From Butyrivibrio sp. (lineage in GTDB: Bacteria; Bacillota_A; Clostridia; Lachnospirales; Lachnospiraceae), in the NCBI RefSeq assembly GCF_024699075.1, contig NZ_JAILQF010000044.1, positions 1-5,176 on the forward strand: a DNA stretch of 5,176 bases, read 5' to 3'. Under the pieces are notes generated by a model. The model was not told where the DNA came from, made no database searches, and saw nothing but the letters and a program-made list of their open reading frames with translations. Within the stretch, counting starts at the first letter, position 1. Each line of letters opens with the position of its first letter. Of this stretch, positions 1-5,176 are shown one piece after another. The translations under genes and the position numbers were made by a program.

Positions 1-36
1 TCTATCTAGTCCGCAGGCATAACACCGAGAAGTCAT
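1..36 (-). CDS. Possible 5' end of a gene with a CxxCG motif (partial)
   Basis: An ATG at 36-34 opens a frame that stays open to the left edge and encodes MTSRCYACGLDR. The CYACG pair of cysteines at residues 5 and 8 resembles the first half of a zinc-ribbon knuckle, as found at the N-terminus of various Clostridia proteins. Only 12 codons are visible, so no function can be given. The upstream AAAAGG is only about 2 nt from the ATG, which is too close for a good ribosome binding site, and it lies in one arm of an inverted repeat. The frame has a stop at 72-70, so it does not extend back into the aminotransferase gene. It could equally be non-coding intergenic sequence. Confidence 0.22.
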   Translation of the reverse strand, partial: MTSRCYACGLDR

Positions 37-65
37 GACCTTTTGAATAAAGTGACAAAAGTCAT
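34..65 (-). repeat. Imperfect inverted repeat downstream of the aminotransferase gene
   Basis: On the minus strand ATGACTTTTG (65-56) pairs with CAAAAGGTCAT (44-34) across a 10-nt or slightly longer loop. That gives ten base pairs with one bulged G. It starts 15 nt after the aminotransferase stop codon. No T-run follows on either strand, so it is not a standard intrinsic terminator. It could be an mRNA 3'-end hairpin, a protein-binding palindrome, or a structure that hides the start of the possible downstream gene, since its 3' arm contains both AAAAGG and that ATG. Confidence 0.4.
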
Positions 66-80
66 ATTCTTAAACATCTA

Positions 81-1178
81 TCATACAGCCTTATCCTTTT
101 CGCTGTACTGCTCAAGGTATGCTGCGATCACGTCAAGGAACTTCTGGTTCTGCATTGGAAGTCCAATACTTACACGAATGTACTCTTCTGTGAAGTATCT
201 GATGTAAACTCCCTTAGATTCAAGATAGCTCATGCACTCCTTGGTATCGCAGTGAGGAGCAAAGTAGATAAAACTTGTAGCACTTGGAACTACTGTACAG
301 CCCAGCTTTTCAAGTTCCTTTGAAATATAAGCTCTCTGCTCTGTGTTATTGTCCTTGGCTGCCTTATAAAACTCTGTATCACCAAGAGCTGCTGTAGCGC
401 CTGCTGCCGCAATACGGTTTGTTCCAAATATTCCAGAGATAGCGCTAAGGCAAGAGATAATCTCTTCACTTGCAACAGCATATCCGCATCTGGCACCAGC
501 AAGTCCATATATCTTGGAGAAAGTTCTAAGTACGATAACATTCTTACCACATAAAACCTTAGATATCATACTTGGATAAGACTCATCAGCTACCCAGTCG
601 ATATATGCTTCATCAATTACACATACAACATGATCCGGAAGATCATCAATGAATTTAGAAAGCTTATCAGGGCAAAGAAGTGTTCCTGTTGGATTGTTAG
701 GATTGCAGATGAATATAAGCTTGGTCTTATCTGTTATACCGGCTGATAATGCATCAAGATCTATGCTTACTCCATCTTCTGATGTAACTTCTACAAGCTT
801 TGCTCCAAACTGAGCAGGAAGTCTGTAATACTGCATATATGTTGGTGAGCAGATAAGCAGTTCATCATCAGGATTGAGGAAGGCTTCTGCGACAGCCTGA
901 ATGCCTGCTCCGGATCCGTTAAATGCTGTGATGCAGCTAACCGGCATATCTATATACTCTGAAATCTTCTTTTTGAGATTAGCAATAGACTGCATAGGAT
1001 AAAAGTTACAGCTTGTAAGCTCCTTCTCCATAGCTTCAAGCGCCTTGGGGCTTGGTCCCATCTGGTTCTCATTGGCATTAAGTTTTACGATACCAGGTCC
1101 CGGGTTTACCATCATACCTCCAGCTGTGTAAATCTGAAATCCCTTGAGTGGCTCTCTCATCAAATCTTTAACTGACAT
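81..1178 (-). CDS. hisC: HisC-type PLP-dependent aminotransferase (histidinol-phosphate aminotransferase family)
   Basis: This is a fold-type I, class I/II aminotransferase of 365 residues, the usual HisC length. HisC moves an amino group between glutamate and imidazole-acetol phosphate in cytosolic histidine synthesis. Visible landmarks, numbered from the start chosen here, are KLNANEN at 32-38, a GSGAG loop at 88-92, NPNNPTG at 159-165, DEAY at 189-192, the Schiff-base lysine in RTFSKIYGLAG at K222, R230 eight residues later (a phosphate-contact position in HisC), and a substrate-carboxylate arginine in RVSIG at R335. The ATG at 1178 is preferred because AAAAGGAGG lies 8 nt before it. An in-frame ATG at 1232 would add 18 residues but lacks a Shine-Dalgarno sequence and sits in a terminator-like loop. 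The usual HisC segment RYPD reads NFYPM here, and no other his gene is visible. The substrate may therefore be another amino acid or 2-oxo acid, and the symbol denotes the family. The gene follows a peptide-importer operon. Confidence 0.85.
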   Translation of the reverse strand: MSVKDLMREPLKGFQIYTAGGMMVNPGPGIVKLNANENQMGPSPKALEAMEKELTSCNFYPMQSIANLKKKISEYIDMPVSCITAFNGSGAGIQAVAEAFLNPDDELLICSPTYMQYYRLPAQFGAKLVEVTSEDGVSIDLDALSAGITDKTKLIFICNPNNPTGTLLCPDKLSKFIDDLPDHVVCVIDEAYIDWVADESYPSMISKVLCGKNVIVLRTFSKIYGLAGARCGYAVASEEIISCLSAISGIFGTNRIAAAGATAALGDTEFYKAAKDNNTEQRAYISKELEKLGCTVVPSATSFIYFAPHCDTKECMSYLESKGVYIRYFTEEYIRVSIGLPMQNQKFLDVIAAYLEQYSEKDKAV

Positions 1179-1186
1179 AGCATAGT

Positions 1187-1195
1187 CCTCCTTTT
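1187..1195 (-). promoter_or_regulatory. Ribosome binding site of the aminotransferase gene
   Basis: AAAAGGAGG on the minus strand is a near-perfect Shine-Dalgarno sequence, 8 nt before the ATG at 1178-1176. It decides the start codon. Another ATG at 1183-1181 is out of frame and only 3 nt from the site. The site begins 2 nt after the T-run of the leader hairpin, so transcription must pass that hairpin before the site is made. Confidence 0.85.
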
Positions 1196-1197
1196 TG

Positions 1198-1247
1198 AAA
1201 AAACTGCTATCTGGTATAGAGTAGGTCTCCATTGACCAAATAGCAGT
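1198..1247 (-). terminator. Intrinsic-terminator-like hairpin in the aminotransferase leader (candidate attenuator)
   Basis: On the minus strand ACTGCTATTTGG (1247-1236) pairs with CCAGATAGCAGT (1214-1203). All twelve positions pair, one as a T-G wobble. Six Ts (1203-1198, the first also closing the stem) follow directly. The 21-nt loop contains a nested GGTC/GACC mini-hairpin that overlaps the top of the stem. No T-run follows on the plus strand, so it would act only on leftward transcripts. It ends 2 nt before the aminotransferase ribosome binding site, leaving no room for a promoter after it. Transcripts of that gene must therefore read through it, which fits an attenuator. A partly leaky terminator of the upstream importer operon is the simpler alternative. 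Confidence 0.7.
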
Positions 1248-1261
1248 CTGTTTACTGTTAT
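1240..1261 (-). promoter_or_regulatory. Alternative (antiterminator-like) hairpin in the leader
   Basis: ATAACAGT (1261-1254) can pair with ACTGCTAT (1247-1240) around a 6-nt loop, AAACAG. This gives seven Watson-Crick pairs and one A-C mismatch. ACTGCTAT is the 5' arm of the terminator-like hairpin, so the two structures exclude one another. This one is shorter and looks weaker, so it would probably need a bound protein, a ligand or a paused polymerase to win. No T-box sequence or other known riboswitch core was recognised. Confidence 0.35.
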
Positions 1262-1327
1262 CTAATATTCTGTTTACTGTTTCTGTACTATTGTGATTAC
1301 TGTATCTATACTTTTTATTATTACTGT
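1252..1327. repeat. Four regularly spaced TTACTGT heptamers before the aminotransferase gene
   Basis: TTACTGT occurs on the plus strand at 1252-1258, 1274-1280, 1297-1303 and 1321-1327, at intervals of 22, 23 and 24 nt. A degenerate fifth copy, TTACTAC, starts at 1345, another 24 nt on. Copies one and two are part of a perfect 13-nt direct repeat, TCTGTTTACTGTT (1247-1259 and 1269-1281). CTGTACTA also occurs twice (1283-1290, 1324-1331). The spacing is close to two turns of B-DNA, so the units would face roughly the same side of the helix, as in an operator array. In RNA they would read ACAGUAA in an A-rich leader. The copy nearest the gene forms part of the antiterminator arm. Confidence 0.5.
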
Positions 1328-1383
1328 ACTACCTATCACATCTTTTACTACTTCAATTATTTTTACATTTTTTTGTATCCATA

Positions 1384-3027
1384 TCATTCTGCAATATCAA
1401 GATACTTAGTACGGATGTTTCCTCTTGATGGATCAATGATCCTGTTTGTAAGCTTTGTATTCATGAGTACGATAGTCTCTCTGTTAAGTACCGGGATTGC
1501 CCAGAAGTATTCAGCTACAAGAACCTTTTCTGCTTCATGAAGAAGTTCATATCTCTTAACAGGATCTGACTCTTTATTGGATGCTTCCATAAGTTCGTCG
1601 TACTCTGTGCAGTTTGTGCCGTTATCATTGTAAGAATCTGATGTTCTGTACATTGAAAGGTATGTATATGGATCTACAAAGTCTGCTGTCCACTGCATTC
1701 TGCAGATATCAAAATCACCTGCTCGTCTGTCTGAGATATTAACCTGTGTTTCCTGTGCTTCAAGCTGTACTTCGATTCCGAGGTTTTCTTTCCACTGTGC
1801 CTGAAGGGCCTGAGCGATATCTGATTCAATCTGAGTACTTGGATATTTATATGTTACAGTCGGAAATCCTTCACCGTTTGGATATCCTGCTTCTGCAAGT
1901 AGCTCCTGAGCTCTTTCTACATCAAATGTTAAGAGATCTCCGCCGGCTTCTTCTGCCCAGGTCTTACCTGATGCTTTAGATACAACTCCTGATCCTACAA
2001 AAAATGTTGTTCCAAGATAGTTAGTTCCGCAGGCTGTAGCTACTGCATCTCTGTCAATTGAGATTGAAAATGCTTCTCTTACTCTTACATCATCAAATGG
2101 TGCTTCTGTAATATCAAAGAGCTCGTAGTTACTTGTTGTTGCTACGTATTTTACAAGTTCATCGCTGTCTGCATATTCTTCAAGGACTGTATAGTCTGCT
2201 GTTGCAATATCAAGTTCTCCTGTCTTATATGCACTTATGATTGCCTGTGTATCTTCCATTGCCATTGTCTTTATTTCATCAAGATGAATCTCATCTGCAA
2301 GGACATAGCTTTCATTTTTCTTGTACAGGCAGTACTGGTTAGGAACATATTCTGCCATATAGAATGGTCCGCAGCTTACAAGAGCGTCCATGTCTTCACC
2401 CATTGACCAGGCACCGTTGGTCTCTGTCTGGAGTTCTCTGTGTGTTGGGATGAATACCGGAAGTGTTAACAGATCCATGAAGTATGCGGTAGAATCTGTA
2501 AGATTAAATACAATTGTCTTATCATCGGGGCATTCAACACCAAGAGTTGATACATCAGCTCCTTCGTTATAGATAGCATCTGCTCCTTCAATACATAAGA
2601 GCATTGTAGAATAGCCGTTACCACAATCGGGATCTAGAGCTCTTGTGATTGTGTTTAAAAAGTCTGCCGATGTAACCGCATCACCGTTATTCCAGGAAGC
2701 ATCCTGCCTTATATGGAACGTATACTGGGTCATGTCATCATTTACTTCATAAGACTCAGCCAGGATATTCTTATAAGTTCCATCCTCTGCAAGTTCTACA
2801 AGTGGTGCTGTTGCATAGGATGTATAACTCCACCACCAATAGGAAGTAATACCTGCACTATCAAGTGTTCCTGATTCCATATTCATTGTAGTTGTGATGG
2901 ACTTGTAACTTCCATCTGTACTTGCAAGCTTGTCACTTGACGTCTTCTCTCCTCCACATGCAGTCATTCCAACTAGCATGCTGATCGTCATAGTTGCTGC
3001 CAAAACCTTGTTCAATACTTTTTTCAT
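1384..3027 (-). CDS. oppA: Extracellular peptide-binding lipoprotein of an Opp/Dpp-type ABC importer
   Basis: This is the 547-residue solute-binding component (SBP_bac_5 family) that captures peptides, or a related ligand, outside the membrane and delivers them to the permease. Residues 1-24 form a lipoprotein signal: MKKVLNK, a hydrophobic stretch, then a lipobox ending MTAC with C24 as the predicted lipidated residue, followed by a Ser/Thr-rich linker. The family's N-terminal signature is clear at about 102-133 (YTFHIRQDASWNNGD, then SADF and RALDP). The central EAFSISIDRDAV at 318-329 and the C-terminal half, to residue 547, complete the fold, and the length is normal. GAAAGGGAG lies 7 nt before the ATG. 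It follows the OppF-type gene by 53 nt and is last in the importer operon, whereas oppA is often first. Oddities are a WWW run at 64-66 and eight cysteines after C24. Ligand specificity cannot be read from the sequence; dipeptide, nickel or sugar-peptide binders share this family. Confidence 0.9.
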   Translation of the reverse strand: MKKVLNKVLAATMTISMLVGMTACGGEKTSSDKLASTDGSYKSITTTMNMESGTLDSAGITSYWWWSYTSYATAPLVELAEDGTYKNILAESYEVNDDMTQYTFHIRQDASWNNGDAVTSADFLNTITRALDPDCGNGYSTMLLCIEGADAIYNEGADVSTLGVECPDDKTIVFNLTDSTAYFMDLLTLPVFIPTHRELQTETNGAWSMGEDMDALVSCGPFYMAEYVPNQYCLYKKNESYVLADEIHLDEIKTMAMEDTQAIISAYKTGELDIATADYTVLEEYADSDELVKYVATTSNYELFDITEAPFDDVRVREAFSISIDRDAVATACGTNYLGTTFFVGSGVVSKASGKTWAEEAGGDLLTFDVERAQELLAEAGYPNGEGFPTVTYKYPSTQIESDIAQALQAQWKENLGIEVQLEAQETQVNISDRRAGDFDICRMQWTADFVDPYTYLSMYRTSDSYNDNGTNCTEYDELMEASNKESDPVKRYELLHEAEKVLVAEYFWAIPVLNRETIVLMNTKLTNRIIDPSRGNIRTKYLDIAE

Positions 3028-3034
3028 AATAACA

Positions 3035-3043
3035 CTCCCTTTC
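3035..3043 (-). promoter_or_regulatory. Ribosome binding site of the binding-protein gene
   Basis: GAAAGGGAG on the minus strand lies 7 nt before the ATG at 3027. Together with the lipoprotein signal that begins at once, it fixes the start. Confidence 0.75.
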
Positions 3044-3059
3044 TTGTAGAAATTTGTTA

Positions 3060-3094
3060 AACTCGCAAACGCTTCGCTTTTTAACTCGCGAAAC
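3060..3094. repeat. Short direct repeat across the oppF stop codon
   Basis: AACTCGCAAAC (3060-3070) and AACTCGCGAAAC (3083-3094) on the plus strand differ by one inserted G and start 23 nt apart, with GCTTCGC between them. The stop codon of the OppF-type gene (3083-3081) lies at the edge of the second copy. The patch is richer in CpG than its surroundings. On the mRNA strand TTCGC and GCGAA can form a short 5-bp hairpin. It may be an intercistronic RNA structure or a chance repeat. Confidence 0.35.
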
Positions 3095-4106
3095 TTATTG
3101 CAAGATTTTCAATATTTAGATTTTCTCTCATCCTAAGATACTTTGGTGCATACAAGAAACATGAAACCTGTCTGTCCTCTACTTTGAAGTTTGCCGGCAT
3201 CTGATGGAAGCACTCTGCCACTGCATATGGACATCTTGTATTAAAAGGACATCCCTTTGGAGGGTTAATAGGACTTGGTATCTCTCCTTCTAACAGGATT
3301 CTCTTTTTCTTCTTGGCTGTGTTTGGATCCGGGATTGGCTCTGCACTAAGAAGTGCCTTGGAATATGGATGAAGCGGCTTTTTATATACATCATTGGACT
3401 TTCCAACTTCTACCATGTGTCCTAAATACATAACGCCTATTCTGTGACTTATATGCTTGACCATTCCAAGATCATGGGCTATAAACAAATAGCTTATTCC
3501 AGTGGACTTCTGAATATCCTCTAAAAGGTTTATGACCTGCGCCTGAATTGATACATCAAGGGCTGATATAGGTTCGTCGCAGACTATAAATTCAGGATCA
3601 AGTGCAAGGGTTCTTGCTATACCTATTCTCTGCCTCTGGCCTCCGGAGAATTCATGAGGATATCTTCTGATGTGATCCGGCTTAAGACCTACTATTTCAA
3701 GTAACTCCTGCACCTTTTTCTGCCTTGACTCCGGTGTTCCTATGTTGTGGATCTCCATTGGTTCCCCGATGATCTCACCTACTGTGAATCTTGGATTAAG
3801 TGAAGCATATGGGTCCTGGAATATCATCTGGAGCTTTTGCCTATAAGGAAGCATCTGCTTTCTTGATAATTTGGTTATATCTTTTCCATCAAAAAGGATT
3901 TCTCCCTTTGTCGGCTCATATATTCTTAAGATGGTTCGTCCAAGACTACTTTTGCCACATCCCGATTCTCCAACAAGTCCGAAGGTTTCACCTTTTTTTA
4001 CTTCAAAGGATATGTCATTAACCGCCTGAACAACCTGTGGTTTCATTCCTCTGTTTACCTCAAAAAATTTGGTAAGTCTTTTTACTTCCAATACATTCTC
4101 TTCCAT
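3081..4106 (-). CDS. oppF: Peptide ABC importer ATPase, OppF/DppF type
   Basis: This is one of two ATPase subunits that hydrolyse ATP on the cytoplasmic face of an oligopeptide/dipeptide importer. The 341 residues are complete and typical in length. Motifs in order are Walker A GESGCGKS at 46-53, Q-loop Q97 in MIFQDPYASLNP, signature FSGGQRQR at 153-160, Walker B FIVCDEP at 173-179, D-loop SALD at 181-184 and switch H211. The Opp/Dpp C-terminal domain follows (HPYSKALLSAEP, then GCPFNTRCPYAVAEC), with cysteines at 286, 292, 299 and 316. This set corresponds to the cluster that binds a [4Fe-4S] centre in some DppD/OppD proteins. The GGQ form of the signature and the ASLNP motif favour OppF over OppD. 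About 22 residues follow the last cysteine. The start is supported by AAAGGAGG 6 nt upstream. It begins 29 nt after the OppD-type gene and is followed by the binding-protein gene. Oligopeptide versus dipeptide specificity is not resolved. Confidence 0.93.
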   Translation of the reverse strand: MEENVLEVKRLTKFFEVNRGMKPQVVQAVNDISFEVKKGETFGLVGESGCGKSSLGRTILRIYEPTKGEILFDGKDITKLSRKQMLPYRQKLQMIFQDPYASLNPRFTVGEIIGEPMEIHNIGTPESRQKKVQELLEIVGLKPDHIRRYPHEFSGGQRQRIGIARTLALDPEFIVCDEPISALDVSIQAQVINLLEDIQKSTGISYLFIAHDLGMVKHISHRIGVMYLGHMVEVGKSNDVYKKPLHPYSKALLSAEPIPDPNTAKKKKRILLEGEIPSPINPPKGCPFNTRCPYAVAECFHQMPANFKVEDRQVSCFLYAPKYLRMRENLNIENLAISFAS

Positions 4107-4112
4107 AGCAAA

Positions 4113-4120
4113 CCTCCTTT
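4113..4120 (-). promoter_or_regulatory. Ribosome binding site of the OppF-type gene
   Basis: AAAGGAGG on the minus strand, 6 nt before the ATG at 4106, is a consensus Shine-Dalgarno sequence. It lies in the 29-nt gap between the two ATPase genes. Confidence 0.85.
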
Positions 4121-4135
4121 TGGGGAACGAAACTT

Positions 4136-5176
4136 TTAAACTATCTTCTTTTCTTTCTTTTCTACTGCTGTCTTTATAGGTTTTACTTTTATAAGTGATT
4201 CATCCATATTTTCAAGCCAGCATCTGCAAAAATGTGTATCGTTATATGTTGTAACAGGGCCTTCCTGAACTGCACATACCTTCATGGCGTGTGGGCATCT
4301 GTTCATGAAAGCGCATCCATTTGTAAGTGATGTAAGATCTGGCGGTGTGCCAGGAATAGGAACAAGGGGCTCGTCGTCTTCTTTTTCTGAATTGTTGATA
4401 CTGTTTAAGAGGCCCTTTGTATATGGATGCCTGGCATGATAGAAAATCTCATCTACTGTGCCCTCTTCTACAATCTGTCCTGCATACATAATTGCTATGC
4501 GGTCACACATTGTAGCTACAACTCCAAGGTCATGGGTGATAATTATTACGCTGGAGCCTCTTTCTTTTGTAAGCTTTTGAAGCAGTTCCAGGATCTGTGC
4601 CTGAACTGTAACATCAAGAGCTGTTGTTGGTTCATCTGCAATGATGAGTTTAGGGTTGCAGGCAAGAGCGATTGCTATGATGATCCTCTGTCTCATACCT
4701 CCTGAGAATTCAAAAGGATACTGATTAAGTCTCTTTTCAGGACTTGGAATTCCAACCTGCTTCATGAGCTCTATTGCTCGCTTCTTGGCCTCTTTCTTAC
4801 TGCACTTTTCATGGACTCTTATTCCTTCAGTTATCTGTGTTCCAACTTTGAGGATTGGATTTAGGAATGTCATTGGATCCTGGAAGATCATTCCTATCTC
4901 ATTGCCCCTTATGGTTCTCATGAGCTTTTCGTATTCTTTTTTGGCCTTTTTGCTTTCATATCTAGGTGAGATATCTTTGCCATTGAATTTAATTGTTCCA
5001 TTTACCACTCTGCCGTTGCTGGCAAGAAGTCCCATCAGTGTATACATTCCCTGGCTTTTACCGGAACCGGATTCACCTACAATTCCAAGTACTTCTCCGG
5101 GAGCAACGCTGTAGGATACATCTCTTACAGCCTGTACAGTTCCATTAGGAGTTAAAAATTCAGTTGTTAAATGGCT
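4136..5176 (-). CDS. oppD: Peptide ABC importer ATPase, OppD/DppD type (5' end outside the window)
   Basis: This is the second ATPase of the importer, pairing with the OppF-type protein. The frame is open to the right edge and 346 codons are visible. The ATG at 5047 is internal, because it lies after the Walker A motif. Numbered from the first visible codon, there are a TPNGTVQAVRDVSY segment typical of the N-terminal strand region, Walker A GESGSGKS at 34-41 (5077-5054), Q99 in MIFQDPMTFLNP, signature FSGGMRQR at 157-164, Walker B LIIADEP at 177-183, D-loop TALD and H215. The SGGMRQR form and the FLNP motif are typical of OppD. The C-terminal domain has HPYTKGLL and GCAFMNRCPHAMKVC, with cysteines at 288, 294, 301, 317 and 319. 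This matches the [4Fe-4S]-binding region described in DppD-like ATPases, with one additional cysteine in CRC. The lysine-rich tail (EKKEKK) is unremarkable. Only the first one or two dozen residues are likely missing. Permease genes are expected just upstream. Confidence 0.93.
   Translation of the reverse strand, partial: SHLTTEFLTPNGTVQAVRDVSYSVAPGEVLGIVGESGSGKSQGMYTLMGLLASNGRVVNGTIKFNGKDISPRYESKKAKKEYEKLMRTIRGNEIGMIFQDPMTFLNPILKVGTQITEGIRVHEKCSKKEAKKRAIELMKQVGIPSPEKRLNQYPFEFSGGMRQRIIIAIALACNPKLIIADEPTTALDVTVQAQILELLQKLTKERGSSVIIITHDLGVVATMCDRIAIMYAGQIVEEGTVDEIFYHARHPYTKGLLNSINNSEKEDDEPLVPIPGTPPDLTSLTNGCAFMNRCPHAMKVCAVQEGPVTTYNDTHFCRCWLENMDESLIKVKPIKTAVEKKEKKIV

Noticed and set aside
290..550. 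Open frame of 86 codons on the minus strand
   Set aside because: It is an alternative frame of the aminotransferase gene, whose own frame has all catalytic motifs.
1247..1331. CRISPR-like array
   Set aside because: The repeats are 7-13 nt with 9-17 nt between them, far shorter than CRISPR repeats and spacers, and no cas gene is present.
1300..1360. Promoter for the aminotransferase gene (TTGAAG near 1351-1356, TATAGA near 1305-1310)
   Set aside because: Neither box has a good partner at 16-18 nt, and AT-rich sequence gives such matches by chance.
1233..1383. T-box, TRAP-type or other known leader element
   Set aside because: No T-box consensus (TGGNACCGCG) was found. The NAG triplets are not spaced 2-3 nt apart in a regular series as TRAP needs, and no codon-biased leader peptide was seen.
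1350..1383. Terminator directly after the binding-protein gene
   Set aside because: The region is A/T-rich but has no stable stem. The nearest terminator-like hairpin is the one at 1198-1247.
1746..1979. Open frame of 77 codons on the plus strand
   Set aside because: It lies wholly inside the binding-protein gene on the opposite strand, has no ribosome binding site, and its product resembles no known protein.
2390..2572. Open frame of 60 codons on the plus strand
   Set aside because: It is antisense to the binding-protein gene and has no supporting signals.
3800..4705. Two plus-strand open frames (3800-4021 and 4427-4705)
   Set aside because: Both are antisense to conserved parts of the two ATPase genes.
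4136..5047. OppD-type gene starting at the ATG at 5047
   Set aside because: The frame continues upstream to the window edge and includes the Walker A motif (5077-5054), so this ATG is internal.
4764..5114. Open frame of 116 codons on the plus strand
   Set aside because: It is antisense to the conserved Walker A to Q-loop region of the OppD-type ATPase. Its hydrophobic look comes from the complement of lysine- and glutamate-rich codons.

Overview
The window looks like chromosomal DNA from a low-to-moderate GC, Gram-positive anaerobe of the Clostridia, and a Lachnospiraceae-like genome is my best guess. This rests on strong AAAGGAGG-type ribosome binding sites, an AT-leaning composition, a lipoprotein-type substrate-binding protein and cysteine-rich ATPases. 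No 16S rRNA or marker gene is present, so the placement is inference.

Every supported gene is on the minus strand, so the window reads in transcription order from right to left. First come two ATPase subunits of a peptide/nickel-class ABC importer: an OppD/DppD-type ATPase whose N-terminus runs off the right edge (4136-5176) and an OppF/DppF-type ATPase (3081-4106). Next is the matching lipid-anchored peptide-binding protein (1384-3027). The gaps are 29 and 53 nt, each with a clear ribosome binding site, so the three genes form one operon. The two permease genes (oppB/oppC type) are not in the window and probably lie upstream, beyond the right edge.

After a 205-nt AT-rich gap comes a HisC-type PLP aminotransferase (81-1178). 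It is probably translated from the second in-frame ATG at 1178, not from the ATG at 1232. The gap is the most interesting part of the window. Just upstream of the aminotransferase ribosome binding site is a 12-bp hairpin followed by six Ts, the form of an intrinsic terminator. A weaker alternative hairpin would capture its 5' arm. Before these is a run of four TTACTGT heptamers (ACAGTAA in the transcript) spaced 22-24 nt apart. Together they suggest that aminotransferase expression is controlled by conditional read-through, though no known riboswitch class was recognised.

The left end (1-80) holds an imperfect inverted repeat and possibly the first 12 codons of another minus-strand gene with a CxxCG motif. 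As a whole, the window describes uptake of peptides (or a related substrate) coupled in position, and perhaps by read-through, to an amino-acid-type aminotransferase. The gene families are ordinary; the leader architecture is what deserves follow-up.
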